A stretch of DNA of 64,000 nt from Streptomonospora alba (GTDB taxonomy: Bacteria; Actinomycetota; Actinomycetes; Streptosporangiales; Streptosporangiaceae), in assembly GCF_000826685.1 (NCBI RefSeq), contig NZ_JROO01000020.1:36571-100570 (forward strand), given 5' to 3'. Shown in pieces: positions 57,328 to 64,000 of this stretch (its first letter is position 1; each line of letters begins with the position of its first letter). The notes beneath the pieces are model-generated. The model saw only the letters and a program-made list of their open reading frames with translations. It had not been told where the DNA came from and did no database searches. Both the position numbers and the translations under genes were made by a program.

Positions 57328-57813
57328 GTGTCGATCTTCTCAGCGGTCTTCTGCCGCGCCGCCGATGCGTGGACGGGAGCGGAGACGGAGCTCGACGACG
57401 CGACGACCATCGACGACGTCGCCGACGTCATGCGAGACGCCTGCGGTGCCGCAGCCGAAGGCACGATGGTCCTGGTGATGGAGGCCGACGACGAGTGGTT
57501 CGCCATCGTCCGCGTCGACGACCACTCCGATCCCCGGGTGTTCCTCTCCGACGTCCGGGTCGTACATGAGAACCCCGTGGCGGCGCTGCTGCTGGACAGC
57601 GGCGAGATCGACGCGCCGGAAGAGGGCGAGGGGTCCGGACAGAAGCCCTATCCCCAGCCCGGCGGCGACTTCCGCCTGCTCGACGACCTCGGCACGCCGG
57701 CGAGCGACCTGGTCTCGCTGACCACCAGTGAAGGACTGCTGCCGGGGGACGTCCTCGCCGACGTCGCCGAACGCGCGGGATTCGGCGACCCCTTGGAAGC
57801 GCTGCGGCTGTGA
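57328..57813 (+). CDS. TadA-associated protein, copy 2
   Basis: 161 residues from GTG 57328 with GGGAG upstream. It shares the family layout with copy 1: VSIFSAVFCRAADAWTGAET, then EWFAIVRVDDHSDPRVFLSD and DVLADVAERAGFGDPLEALR. It is very acidic. Its stop overlaps the tadA start as GTGA, so the two are translationally coupled. A direct role with TadA is inferred from this coupling. Confidence 0.85.
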   Translation: MSIFSAVFCRAADAWTGAETELDDATTIDDVADVMRDACGAAAEGTMVLVMEADDEWFAIVRVDDHSDPRVFLSDVRVVHENPVAALLLDSGEIDAPEEGEGSGQKPYPQPGGDFRLLDDLGTPASDLVSLTTSEGLLPGDVLADVAERAGFGDPLEALRL

Positions 57814-58319
57814 GCGGAACCGGGAGCGATCCGGCTCCCATGGACCGCGCGCGGGTCGACACCGTGCTGCGCCTGGCGCTGGAGGAGAGCCTCCACACCG
57901 CCGACAGCGGCGACGTCCCCGTGGGGGCGGTCGTCGTGGGCCCCTCGGACGAGGTGATCGGCACCGGCCGCAACGAACGCGAAGCCGGCGGCGACCCCAC
58001 GGCCCACGCCGAGGTCCTCGCCCTGCGGGCCGCCGCCCGCCGACGCGGCGAGTGGCGCCTGAGCGGCTGCACGCTGGCGGTCACCCTGGAACCGTGCACG
58101 ATGTGCGCCGGAGCCCTGGTGCAGGCCCGCGTGGACCGCCTGGTCTACGGAGCCCGAGACCCCAAGGCGGGAGCGGTCGGATCCCTGTGGGACGTCGTCC
58201 GCGATCCCCGCCTCAACCACCGCCCCGAGGTGGTCCCGCCCGACCTCGTCTCCCCGGACCTGGCCGAGCGGTGCGGAGCGGTCCTCACCGAGTTCTTCTC
58301 ACTCCGCCGTATCCGGTAG
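57810..58319 (+). CDS. tadA: tRNA-specific adenosine deaminase
   Basis: Converts the wobble adenosine of tRNA-Arg(ACG) to inosine. 169 residues. The zinc/proton-shuttle motif HAE is at 66–68 and the PCxxC motif is in LEPCTMCAGALVQARVDRLV with Cys96 and Cys99. NPRLNHRP-type loop (DPRLNHRPEVV) follows. It ends 10 bases before tRNA-Ser. The start is GTG 57810 inside the stop of the preceding gene; an ATG at 57840 is a less coupled alternative. Confidence 0.94.
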   Translation: MSGTGSDPAPMDRARVDTVLRLALEESLHTADSGDVPVGAVVVGPSDEVIGTGRNEREAGGDPTAHAEVLALRAAARRRGEWRLSGCTLAVTLEPCTMCAGALVQARVDRLVYGARDPKAGAVGSLWDVVRDPRLNHRPEVVPPDLVSPDLAERCGAVLTEFFSLRRIR

Positions 58320-58329
58320 AGTACCCAGC

Positions 58330-58414
58330 GGTGGAGTCGCCTAGTGGCCGAGGGCGCTCGCCTCGAAAGCGAGTGAAGGGCAACCTTCCGTGGGTTCGAA
58401 TCCCACCTCCACCG
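58330..58414 (+). tRNA. tRNA-Ser (anticodon CGA)
   Basis: An 85-base cloverleaf. The acceptor GGTGGAG pairs with CTCCACC, followed by discriminator G. The anticodon stem CTCGC/GCGAG encloses loop CTCGAAA with anticodon CGA. It has the long variable arm of serine tRNAs, and the T loop is TTCGAAT. CCA is not encoded. Confidence 0.95.
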
Positions 58415-58463
58415 CCGAAGGCCGCCGTCTGCGCAGGTAGACGGAAGGCCGACCGGAGTCGCG

Positions 58464-58523
58464 AAGCCGACCGCGCCGGTGCGTCGCACGTTCAGTGCAC
58501 ACTCGCCGGGGCGGTCGGCTTTT
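58464..58523 (+). terminator. Terminator after tRNA-Ser
   Basis: AAGCCGACCGC pairs with GCGGTCGGCTT across a structured 36-base loop, followed by TTT. Confidence 0.6.
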
Positions 58524-58620
58524 CGCTTGCTCGGGCGGCGATCCGGACGCGGTGCGCGTCCACGGCGTCGGCCACCTCGTCGAGCCGGTCCGGAAACAGT
58601 GGCGTCAGCCCGTACGGCGC
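58492..58620 (-). pseudogene. Possible 3' gene remnant
   Basis: Read leftward, one frame gives PYGLTPLFPDRLDEVADAVD, then AHRVRIAARASEK and a stop at 58492. It has strongly G/C-biased third positions but no start codon or upstream continuation. It may be the end of a lost gene in the tRNA-Ser to nucleotidyltransferase gap. Nothing else was seen between 58524 and 58813. Confidence 0.3.
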
Positions 58621-58813
58621 CCAACGGAGTCCCCTCCGGGCCCTACGAGCTCGAGGGCTGCGCGTGCACAAGCCTGTTGAGGCGCGCAGCGCCCGCCATC
58701 TTCAACGATGCGTCATCGGACACGCCCGTGAGGACCCGGGGTTCCGGTACGCAACCCCCGGGAGCCGCCATGCAGGTACTCCTCAAGATCAACCGTCGAG
58801 GAGCGGGGCCGAA

Positions 58814-59620
58814 CTACGGGTGAGACGTCTTCTCACCGTGCACCGCGGTGTACTCGGCGGCAAGCCAAGGCCCCAGGTCATCGATGAGCATACTGATCAC
58901 CTCGGGATCGGTCGTGGGGGTGCGGGCTGTGGCGGCGGCGATCTGCATCTGTCGCCCACGCTCCGGGTAATAGCGACCGAACAGGGCCGCCGAACGGTGG
59001 AGGTCGCTGGTCCAGCCGCCCCAGGCCGGCATGATCAGGGTGAATCCCGTGCGGACGATGCGCCGGGCAACGGTGCGGGCCAGCGCGATCCGTGCGTCGG
59101 CGGTGGTGGTTTCGGCGGCGCGCGCGCTCCAGCGCATGAGCATGGCAGCGAGGTCGCCGTTGGTGTCGCGGGCGAGCAGGCTGGTCGGGCGGTAACGCGG
59201 CAAGTACTGGGCGAGGTCTTCGCCGAGCAGCGGCGTGCATAGGCACGCGACGAAAAAGCCGCCGTCGTGGCGTTCGTGTTCGCTGAGCAGAGATCGCTTG
59301 CTGTCCAGCAGGATCCCGGCCCCGTGAATCTGGGGAAAGCCGCGATCGAGTTCGGTCTCGATCGCCCTCGCTGCCGCGAGATCGGCGTCGGTAGGCTCGT
59401 CGTGAAGAGCGATCAGCATATCGAGATCAGAGATACCGGGTATCGCGCTGCCGCGGGGAATGCTGCCGTAGAGATAGACACTGTGGAGCCGGTCGCCGGC
59501 GAGCGCTGCGACGGTACGAGCCTGAGCGGCGGAGACGACAGGTGCGAACGCTGCAGGCACTCGGTCCCGAGCGCCTTCCCGCGCAATCGTGCCGTCCGCA
59601 GCGAGTCCCCGATCGTCCAT
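58814..59620 (-). CDS. Nucleotidyltransferase-domain protein
   Basis: 268 residues from ATG 59620. The motif GSIPRGSAIPGISDLDML (Gly52, Ser53, Asp65, Asp67) is the Pol beta-type nucleotidyltransferase signature shared with minimal nucleotidyltransferases and aminoglycoside adenylyltransferases. The C-terminal ~150 residues are helical and contain GFTLIMPAWGGWTSDLHRSA. The substrate is unknown. Start choice is weakly supported; a GTG at 59656 adds twelve residues. The neighbourhood after tRNA-Ser is variable and may have been acquired. Confidence 0.75.
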   Translation of the reverse strand: MDDRGLAADGTIAREGARDRVPAAFAPVVSAAQARTVAALAGDRLHSVYLYGSIPRGSAIPGISDLDMLIALHDEPTDADLAAARAIETELDRGFPQIHGAGILLDSKRSLLSEHERHDGGFFVACLCTPLLGEDLAQYLPRYRPTSLLARDTNGDLAAMLMRWSARAAETTTADARIALARTVARRIVRTGFTLIMPAWGGWTSDLHRSAALFGRYYPERGRQMQIAAATARTPTTDPEVISMLIDDLGPWLAAEYTAVHGEKTSHP

Positions 59621-59656
59621 AGGGTCACTCTGGTCGGGGGTGTACCGTACTGTCAC

Positions 59657-60232
59657 CTGAATTCTGCGAGCTTCGCGTTCCGGGGTCTCGGCCTTCCGGC
59701 ATCGAACGGTCCAACGGTCGTCGTTGCCGAACTGCGCGATGTGAGGTCAAGGCGACGGCGCGGAGCGCCGTCGGCCCGGCTTGCCGCCCGCCGCTCGGGC
59801 TGCGGGCCGGCGCCCGCCGAGCACGCCGTCGGCCGCAGGATCGCGGGGACCGCGCGTCCCCTGGATCTCAGCGCCCTCGGGATCGCGCCGTCGCGTGGGA
59901 TCCGGCCTTCTCGGTTCCGAGGTCGGCCCATGCTCGGGAGGGAGAAGGGCATGTCCCCCAAGTTCGTCAGCGTCCAGTCGGCCTGTCGGGGGTGCTCAGT
60001 CCGACGTGTCGATGTGCGTACCGATCGAGCGCCTGCTCAACGACCCGAGCGCACTGCGGGCACGCGGCGATGACGGGACATGTATGGGCTGGGGAATGGA
60101 TCCGGCGGGAAGCCGTGGTGATCGGCTGCGGGGCATAGCCACTCAGCAAACGCCTTCACCCCGGGAAAGACCGCAGGCGAGTCGGGGGCCGGCTCTTCGT
60201 CTGTGCGGCGATCGGCGGCGGAAGGGGCCGTG
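59657..60232. other. Intergenic region of unclear content
   Basis: About 575 bases. Short readings exist on both strands, for example a minus-strand one at 59967–60149 with two CxxC-like spacings, but none has a convincing start site or consistent codon bias. I assign nothing here. Confidence 0.4.
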
Positions 60233-61225
60233 ATGCCTGCTTTCGAAGGTCGGCGGCGACGGAGGCACTCCACGGATTCCGTGACTGCAGGGTTCGTCGA
60301 TGCCGCAGTCGACGGGGGCGTCGATGCCGAGATCGAGCGTATCGGCGCCGCGGTCGGTGGCCTCGTCGCGCACGACGGCCGCCACGGAGCCGACGGAATC
60401 GCGCCGGTCGCGGTACGGCTCTGGCGGAGGGCGCAGCGGCGGCTGGACGGCGGTCACGTGCCCGGGGCGCGCCGGAACGATTACCGGGCCGCCGTAGCCG
60501 AAACCGCCGAACTCGCCGGATGGCTGCTCTTCGACGCCGACGACCAGCGAGCCTCCCGCAACGCCACCGTCCACGCCCGCATGCTGGCGCGCCAGGCCGG
60601 TGACCGGTCGATGGAGCGCTTCGCACTGACCAATCTCGCGATGCAGGACGTGGAGATCGGACGGCCCGGGGAGGCGCTGCACATCGCCGACGCGCTGCTG
60701 TCGCAACCGCGGATCCCGCCGCGCATCGCCTTGCTGGCGCGCATCCGCCGGGCTCGCGCGCTCGCCGACCTGGGCTGCGGGCCGCGCGCCGCGGACGATC
60801 TCCGCGTCGCCCGGGCGGCGTTGGAGGACTCCCTCTCGTCCCGCGACCCCGCATGGACGTGGTGGGTCGACGAGTGCGAGGTCGGGGCGCACGAGGGAGC
60901 GGTCTTGCTGGCTCTCGGCGACGCCGCCGAGGCGGCGGCCAGGCTGGAGGACGCGGCGTACCTCGCGGCGTCGCGCTCCGACGCCCGGGGGAGCCTGTAC
61001 TTCCAGGTGTCGCTCGTCCAGTCCTACGCCGATGCGCGGGCATGGCGGGAGTGCGAAGACACCCTGACCGCGGTTCCCGCGACGCTGGAGACGGTGGTCT
61101 CCGGCCGCAATCGGCGCCGGCTGCGTGCGGCGATGCGCGGCGTCCTGAGGGACGAGCGCAGCCCGCGGTGGCTCAGGCACACCGTCCACGACGTCGCGAA
61201 GGCGACCGGGAACGGGCCGACGTAG
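60233..61225 (+). CDS. TPR-like protein related to C-terminal part of XRE-type regulators, without HTH
   Basis: 330 residues from ATG 60233 with AAGGGG five bases upstream. From about residue 35 it resembles the helical effector part of large actinomycete XRE regulators: ETAELAGWLLFDADDQRASR, then LARQAGDRSMERFALTNLAM, then EAAARLEDAAYLAASRSDAR. The usual N-terminal helix-turn-helix is missing; there is only a short Arg-rich start. It may have lost its DNA-binding domain or act as a partner protein. The function is unknown. Confidence 0.68.
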   Translation: MPAFEGRRRRRHSTDSVTAGFVDAAVDGGVDAEIERIGAAVGGLVAHDGRHGADGIAPVAVRLWRRAQRRLDGGHVPGARRNDYRAAVAETAELAGWLLFDADDQRASRNATVHARMLARQAGDRSMERFALTNLAMQDVEIGRPGEALHIADALLSQPRIPPRIALLARIRRARALADLGCGPRAADDLRVARAALEDSLSSRDPAWTWWVDECEVGAHEGAVLLALGDAAEAAARLEDAAYLAASRSDARGSLYFQVSLVQSYADARAWRECEDTLTAVPATLETVVSGRNRRRLRAAMRGVLRDERSPRWLRHTVHDVAKATGNGPT

Positions 61226-61349
61226 ATCGGGGGCGCTTCGGCCCTGCCGAACGCCACGGGTACGGCCGGACGCGGCGCCGGGAAGGCCGGGCCGGGATCC
61301 GGGACGAACGTTACGATCGCTGCGCCATCCCCCACACGAGGAGACGCTC

Positions 61350-62027
61350 GTGCCTCCCGGCGCCGATATACCTGATCCGATCCGCGCCTACCTGCTGGAC
61401 CGCCTGCTCGTCTCCCGCTGGACGAGGCCGACAGCCTGGTGTATCGCGACGGGGCTGATGACGGCGCCTGTCCTGGCAGCGTTCATCGGCTGGAGGCTCG
61501 CCGCCGAGTCCTCCGCTACCGTGCTCAGTACGCATCCGTGGATCGCGGGCTCGGTTCTCAGCGGAGTGGTGACTGCTTTCATTCTCGCCGTCTGCGTCCC
61601 CATCTCCAGGTACGAGAGCGCAGAAGCGGGCCTCTCCGCTGCGCGCCCGCCCCGGCCCTGGCAGGCGCGTGCGGCGCGGCTCGCGCTGCGGCGCGGGGAA
61701 CTCTCCGGCGACGCCGAGGCGAACCGGATCGCCGCGGCCATGGCGCGTAGGAACGCGGACCGGCCGTTCCGCCCGTGGCGGCTCCGGACGCTCCTTCTCG
61801 GGATGGCGACGCTTCCGGCCCTCGCGTTCACCTTCGCCGTGCTCGACGGGGACATGGCGGAGATGCTCCTCTGCGGCGCCCAGACCGTCCTGTTCGTCGT
61901 CATGGGCACGATAGGCCTGTCCGCGGAGAACCGGGCGCGAATCCGTCGCCGACGCCTCCTCGCTCTGCAAGCCGCCGAGGCCTGGTGCGCCCACGTCGAC
62001 ACGGACGCGCTCCACAGGGGGCTGTGA
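61350..62027 (+). CDS. Membrane protein of unknown function (225 aa)
   Basis: GTG 61350 has GAGGAGA five bases upstream. Two helical pairs are predicted: WCIATGLMTAPVLAAFIGWR with WIAGSVLSGVVTAFILAVCV, then LRTLLLGMATLPALAFTFAV with MLLCGAQTVLFVVMGTIGLS. Between them is an Arg-rich cytoplasmic loop containing GELSGDAEANRIAAAMARRN. No family was recognised. The stop overlaps the next start as GTGA. Confidence 0.7.
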   Translation: MPPGADIPDPIRAYLLDRLLVSRWTRPTAWCIATGLMTAPVLAAFIGWRLAAESSATVLSTHPWIAGSVLSGVVTAFILAVCVPISRYESAEAGLSAARPPRPWQARAARLALRRGELSGDAEANRIAAAMARRNADRPFRPWRLRTLLLGMATLPALAFTFAVLDGDMAEMLLCGAQTVLFVVMGTIGLSAENRARIRRRRLLALQAAEAWCAHVDTDALHRGL

Positions 62028-62467
62028 ACGACAGCGGCCACGTGCCGGACGCGCCCTCACCCGGCCCCCTTGTCGGCACGCAGGCACGTCCTTCCGGGGC
62101 TCGGATCGAACGCATCCGGATACGGCGGTCGAGCCGCCCGGTCCGCCGGGGACGGGTCCTCATCGGAGGCCGGGCCGCACTCGGCGTCGGGGAGGGCGGC
62201 GACGCCGAGGCGAACCGGACGGCCGTCGGCCTGACGCGCGGCCGCCTGCGTCGTCTGTCGGTCCGTCCGCGCTGCGCGGCGGCCCCGGTCGCGGGCCTCG
62301 CGCTCGCGGCTTCGCCGGGATTCGTCGCAGCGGTCGCAGCGCTGGGGAACGGAGGTTCTCCGTGTGGTTCGGGCTTTCGACGGGATCGAACGCCCATGTC
62401 GGCCGTTGCGCGCCAACGCAACGAAACGCCTGTGCGCCTCTTCCGCAAACGAATCGTAGCGCTGTAG
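62024..62467 (+). CDS. Arg-rich protein, possible degenerate paralogue of the preceding gene
   Basis: 147 residues starting at GTG 62024, overlapping the previous stop. It has GEGGDAEANRTAVGLTRGRL followed by one hydrophobic segment (PVAGLALAASPGFVAAVAAL), which repeats the order seen in the gene before (GDAEANR, basic stretch, helix). It lacks the first helical pair and its ends look irregular. It may be a small real gene or a decaying duplicate. A competing minus-strand reading (62057–62713) looks less protein-like. Confidence 0.45.
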   Translation: MNDSGHVPDAPSPGPLVGTQARPSGARIERIRIRRSSRPVRRGRVLIGGRAALGVGEGGDAEANRTAVGLTRGRLRRLSVRPRCAAAPVAGLALAASPGFVAAVAALGNGGSPCGSGFRRDRTPMSAVARQRNETPVRLFRKRIVAL

Positions 62468-62848
62468 CCCACGTGGTCGGCGGGTCCGGCGAGGCCGGCC
62501 GCTGACGAATTCCTCCGGCGGACTTCGCTTCGCCTTCGCCGTCGTCGTGTCCGCAGCGGGGGCCTCGGCAGGTGGAGCCGCGTCGTGGCGGTCGAAGGAC
62601 GGCCCGCCTACGGCGTAGACGGTCCTGGTCCGGGCGCGCCGTTTTCGCCTACGCCCTGGCGTACGTCCCGACGCCTGTCCCGATCCGCGAGGGCCCCGAA
62701 CGGTTTCCGCCATGTCGGCCCATCCCTTTCCGAGGGAGGACGCGGCCGAATTCCAGAGTCGGGAGTCGGCCGAAATCGGCGATTCCGCGGTCTCCGTGCA
62801 ATGACGCAGCGGGCCCGCTCGCAGAAGCGGGCCCGCGGCCGTTCGGTC
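62468..62848. other. Intergenic region
   Basis: About 380 bases between the unknown pair and the STAS gene. It is GC-rich. No gene was accepted. A short inverted repeat, GCGGGCCCGC…GCGGGCCCGC, at about 62808–62842 may end the STAS transcript. Confidence 0.4.
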
Positions 62849-63208
62849 TCAGGCCGACGCAGAAGGACTGTGGGAAAGGGACTCCTCCACGCTCGCGTGG
62901 ATCGGTACCAGCTTGGCGATTCCGCAGATCTCCAGCACTCGCCGCACGTTGCGGTTCGGTGCGGCGACGCGGATCTGCTTTCCGTGTTCGAGGGCGCGCC
63001 GGCGGACGCTGAGCAGTGCGTGCACGCCGGAGGAGTCGCAGAAGGTCGTCTCGGTCATGTCCACGACGAGGACGCCGGCTGCCGCGTCGAGCAGTCCGGC
63101 CATGCGCTGCACCAGCGCGTCGCGATTGTGGATGTCGATCTCGGCTGGCATCGCGGCGACGGTGGGCCGGTCCGCAGGGCGGACCGGCTGGGAGGCGGCT
63201 GTACGCAT
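62849..63208 (-). CDS. STAS-domain anti-sigma factor antagonist
   Basis: 119 residues from ATG 63208, with AAGGA nine bases upstream. The STAS fold is clear: EIDIHNRDALVQRMAGLLDA, then VLVVDMTETTFCDSSGVHAL and QIRVAAPNRNVRRVLEICGI. DSSG at 58–61 holds the serine phosphorylated by anti-sigma kinases in SpoIIAA/RsbV proteins. Unphosphorylated, such proteins release a sigma factor from its anti-sigma factor. No partner kinase or sigma gene is in the window. It is divergent from a second STAS-like gene 332 bases away. Confidence 0.88.
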   Translation of the reverse strand: MRTAASQPVRPADRPTVAAMPAEIDIHNRDALVQRMAGLLDAAAGVLVVDMTETTFCDSSGVHALLSVRRRALEHGKQIRVAAPNRNVRRVLEICGIAKLVPIHASVEESLSHSPSASA

Positions 63209-63540
63209 AAGACTTCGTCCTTTGGGACCCAAGGCTGCGAGGTGGCCCTTGGCCGGACCGGGAGTCCTCGGCGGTCTCCACCATGTCTACCAACGGCATT
63301 GTCAATGCCGGGCAAATCGTAGTTATGTATCCGCCATTTTGCGCATGTCAGACATAGCCCTCATTCTGAAGCCGTATCGGGCCGCATGATTTCTACGTTT
63401 GCGGCGTGGAGCCGAGGGGCAGCGAAATGGGTGGGTCCGGAGGCGCGGCCCGAGGGTGCCCCCAGATCACCGATCAGGTGAGTGCGGGGACATCCGTGCA
63501 CGCGGAGGTCCCGTAAGGAGGGGACCGGGCTTCCGGTCAG
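63209..63540. other. Divergent region between the two STAS genes
   Basis: 332 bases, less GC-rich around 63290–63410. It should carry promoters for both STAS genes. A short palindrome, ATGTCAGACAT, lies near 63345. No gene was seen. Confidence 0.4.
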
Positions 63541-63987
63541 ATGATTATGAAGCAACCTACGCAGATCGTCGCAAAGATCGACTACATCGGGGGCGGCGCC
63601 GTCGTCACAGTGCCGCAGAGCATCGAGCCCTGGCACACCCGCTGCTTGCGCGAGCAGATGCTGTGGCTGCTCAACGAGCGCATCAGCGAGGTCGTGATCG
63701 ACTTCACCTCCACCGTCTCCTGCACGGACGACATGTGTGAGGTGCTGGAGCGCATCTACACCCGCACCAGAGCGCGCGGAATCAAGCTTTCGCTGGTGCT
63801 GGAGCACGATTCGCCCGCCGCGCGGGCCTTGCACGCGTCCGGTCTGACGCGGCTGCTGCACACGCACACCGACCGCGCCGAAGCCGAGCGCGGGCTGCTG
63901 GAACGCTCCGCGGAGAGGCGCAGGTGGCGCGCCTCGGGAGCGGTGCCCTCGCAGCGCGGACGCGGTCCGATCGCCCACACGCTCTGA
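63541..63987 (+). CDS. STAS-like protein lacking the serine phosphosite
   Basis: 148 residues. The order VVIDFTSTVSCTDDMCEVLE, then YTRTRARGIKLSLVLEHDSP and LHASGLTRLLHTHTDRAEAE follows a STAS domain, but CTDDM (61–65) stands where the family has CDSSG. The C-terminus is Arg-rich. ATG 63541 is 18 bases after AAGGAGGGG (63515–63523), and GACCGG-GCTT-CCGGTC folds between them, which could bring the ribosome site and start closer together. It may act as a STAS partner not controlled by phosphorylation. Confidence 0.75.
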   Translation: MIMKQPTQIVAKIDYIGGGAVVTVPQSIEPWHTRCLREQMLWLLNERISEVVIDFTSTVSCTDDMCEVLERIYTRTRARGIKLSLVLEHDSPAARALHASGLTRLLHTHTDRAEAERGLLERSAERRRWRASGAVPSQRGRGPIAHTL

Positions 63988-64000
63988 CCGCCTCGGCACG

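Noticed and set aside
59967..60149. 60-codon minus-strand reading with a CxxC-like pattern
   Set aside because: TTG start without ribosome site, moderate codon bias and an equally plausible competing frame.
58330..60232. Integrated element at tRNA-Ser
   Set aside because: No integrase, no repeated tRNA 3' end within the window and no mobile genes; only variable content.
62057..62713. 218-codon minus-strand frame
   Set aside because: Arg-rich with no domain pattern, and overlaps a plus-strand gene coupled to its neighbour by GTGA.

Overview
This window is the replication-origin region of a high-GC actinobacterial chromosome. Strongly G/C-biased third codon positions, the minus-strand order dnaA–dnaN–gnd–recF–DUF721–gyrB–gyrA–DUF3566–tRNA-Ile, and the opposite-strand block rpmH–rnpA–yidD–yidC–jag–rsmG–parA–parB all fit a filamentous actinomycete. 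The family Nocardiopsaceae (Nocardiopsis/Streptomonospora-like) is my best guess, but that is inference from gene order and composition, not from a marker-gene comparison.

Layout. 1–1660: a pyroglutamyl-peptidase-like gene cut by the left edge, a small RHS/YD-repeat-like remnant and tRNA-Ile. 1.8–16 kb: the dnaA-side replication block on the minus strand, with DnaA-box clusters on both sides of dnaA. 16.4–21.9 kb: the rpmH-to-parB block on the plus strand. 22–33.5 kb: a minus-strand block resembling the mycobacterial sigM–trxB region (thioredoxin, thioredoxin reductase behind a SigR-type promoter, ECF sigma factor, zinc-finger anti-sigma factor, membrane pseudokinase, two MurJ flippases, a large secreted/anchored protein). 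33.8–39.6 kb: CCA-adding enzyme, an MFS transporter, a Pro-rich membrane protein, inositol-phosphate synthase and a PadR regulator. 40.4–52.1 kb: class A penicillin-binding protein, GT87-like membrane protein, the ribosomal cluster rpsF–ssb–rpsR–rplI, a Tat-type amidase, a MATE transporter and dnaB. 52.3–64 kb: more variable genes, including small proteins, upp, two TadA-associated proteins with tadA, tRNA-Ser, a nucleotidyltransferase, an HTH-less TPR-like protein, a coupled pair of unknown genes and two divergent STAS proteins.

Functionally the window combines initiation (DnaA, DnaN, RecF, gyrase, DnaB, SSB), origin segregation (ParA, ParB and seven parS or parS-like palindromes between 10.6 and 36.8 kb), membrane insertion and cell-wall assembly (YidC, MurJ, PBP, amidase), and thiol redox control.

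The most striking feature is dnaB. It carries two in-frame inteins of different mechanistic classes. A 186-residue mini-intein beginning with Ala, with a class 3 Trp/Cys/Thr set, splits the Walker A lysine from its serine. A 426-residue Cys-initiated intein with LAGLIDADG-type blocks sits later in the ATPase domain. The extein is a normal-length 452-residue helicase, so DnaB activity should depend on two splicing events. A cluster of DnaA-box-like nonamers lies directly upstream of this gene. Other points of interest are a canonical SigR-type promoter on trxB, a STAS protein whose serine phosphosite region is replaced by acidic residues, a Cys-to-Ser change in the peptidase-like protein, and tandem duplications of murJ and of the TadA-associated gene. 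No CRISPR array, insertion sequence or prophage was seen.
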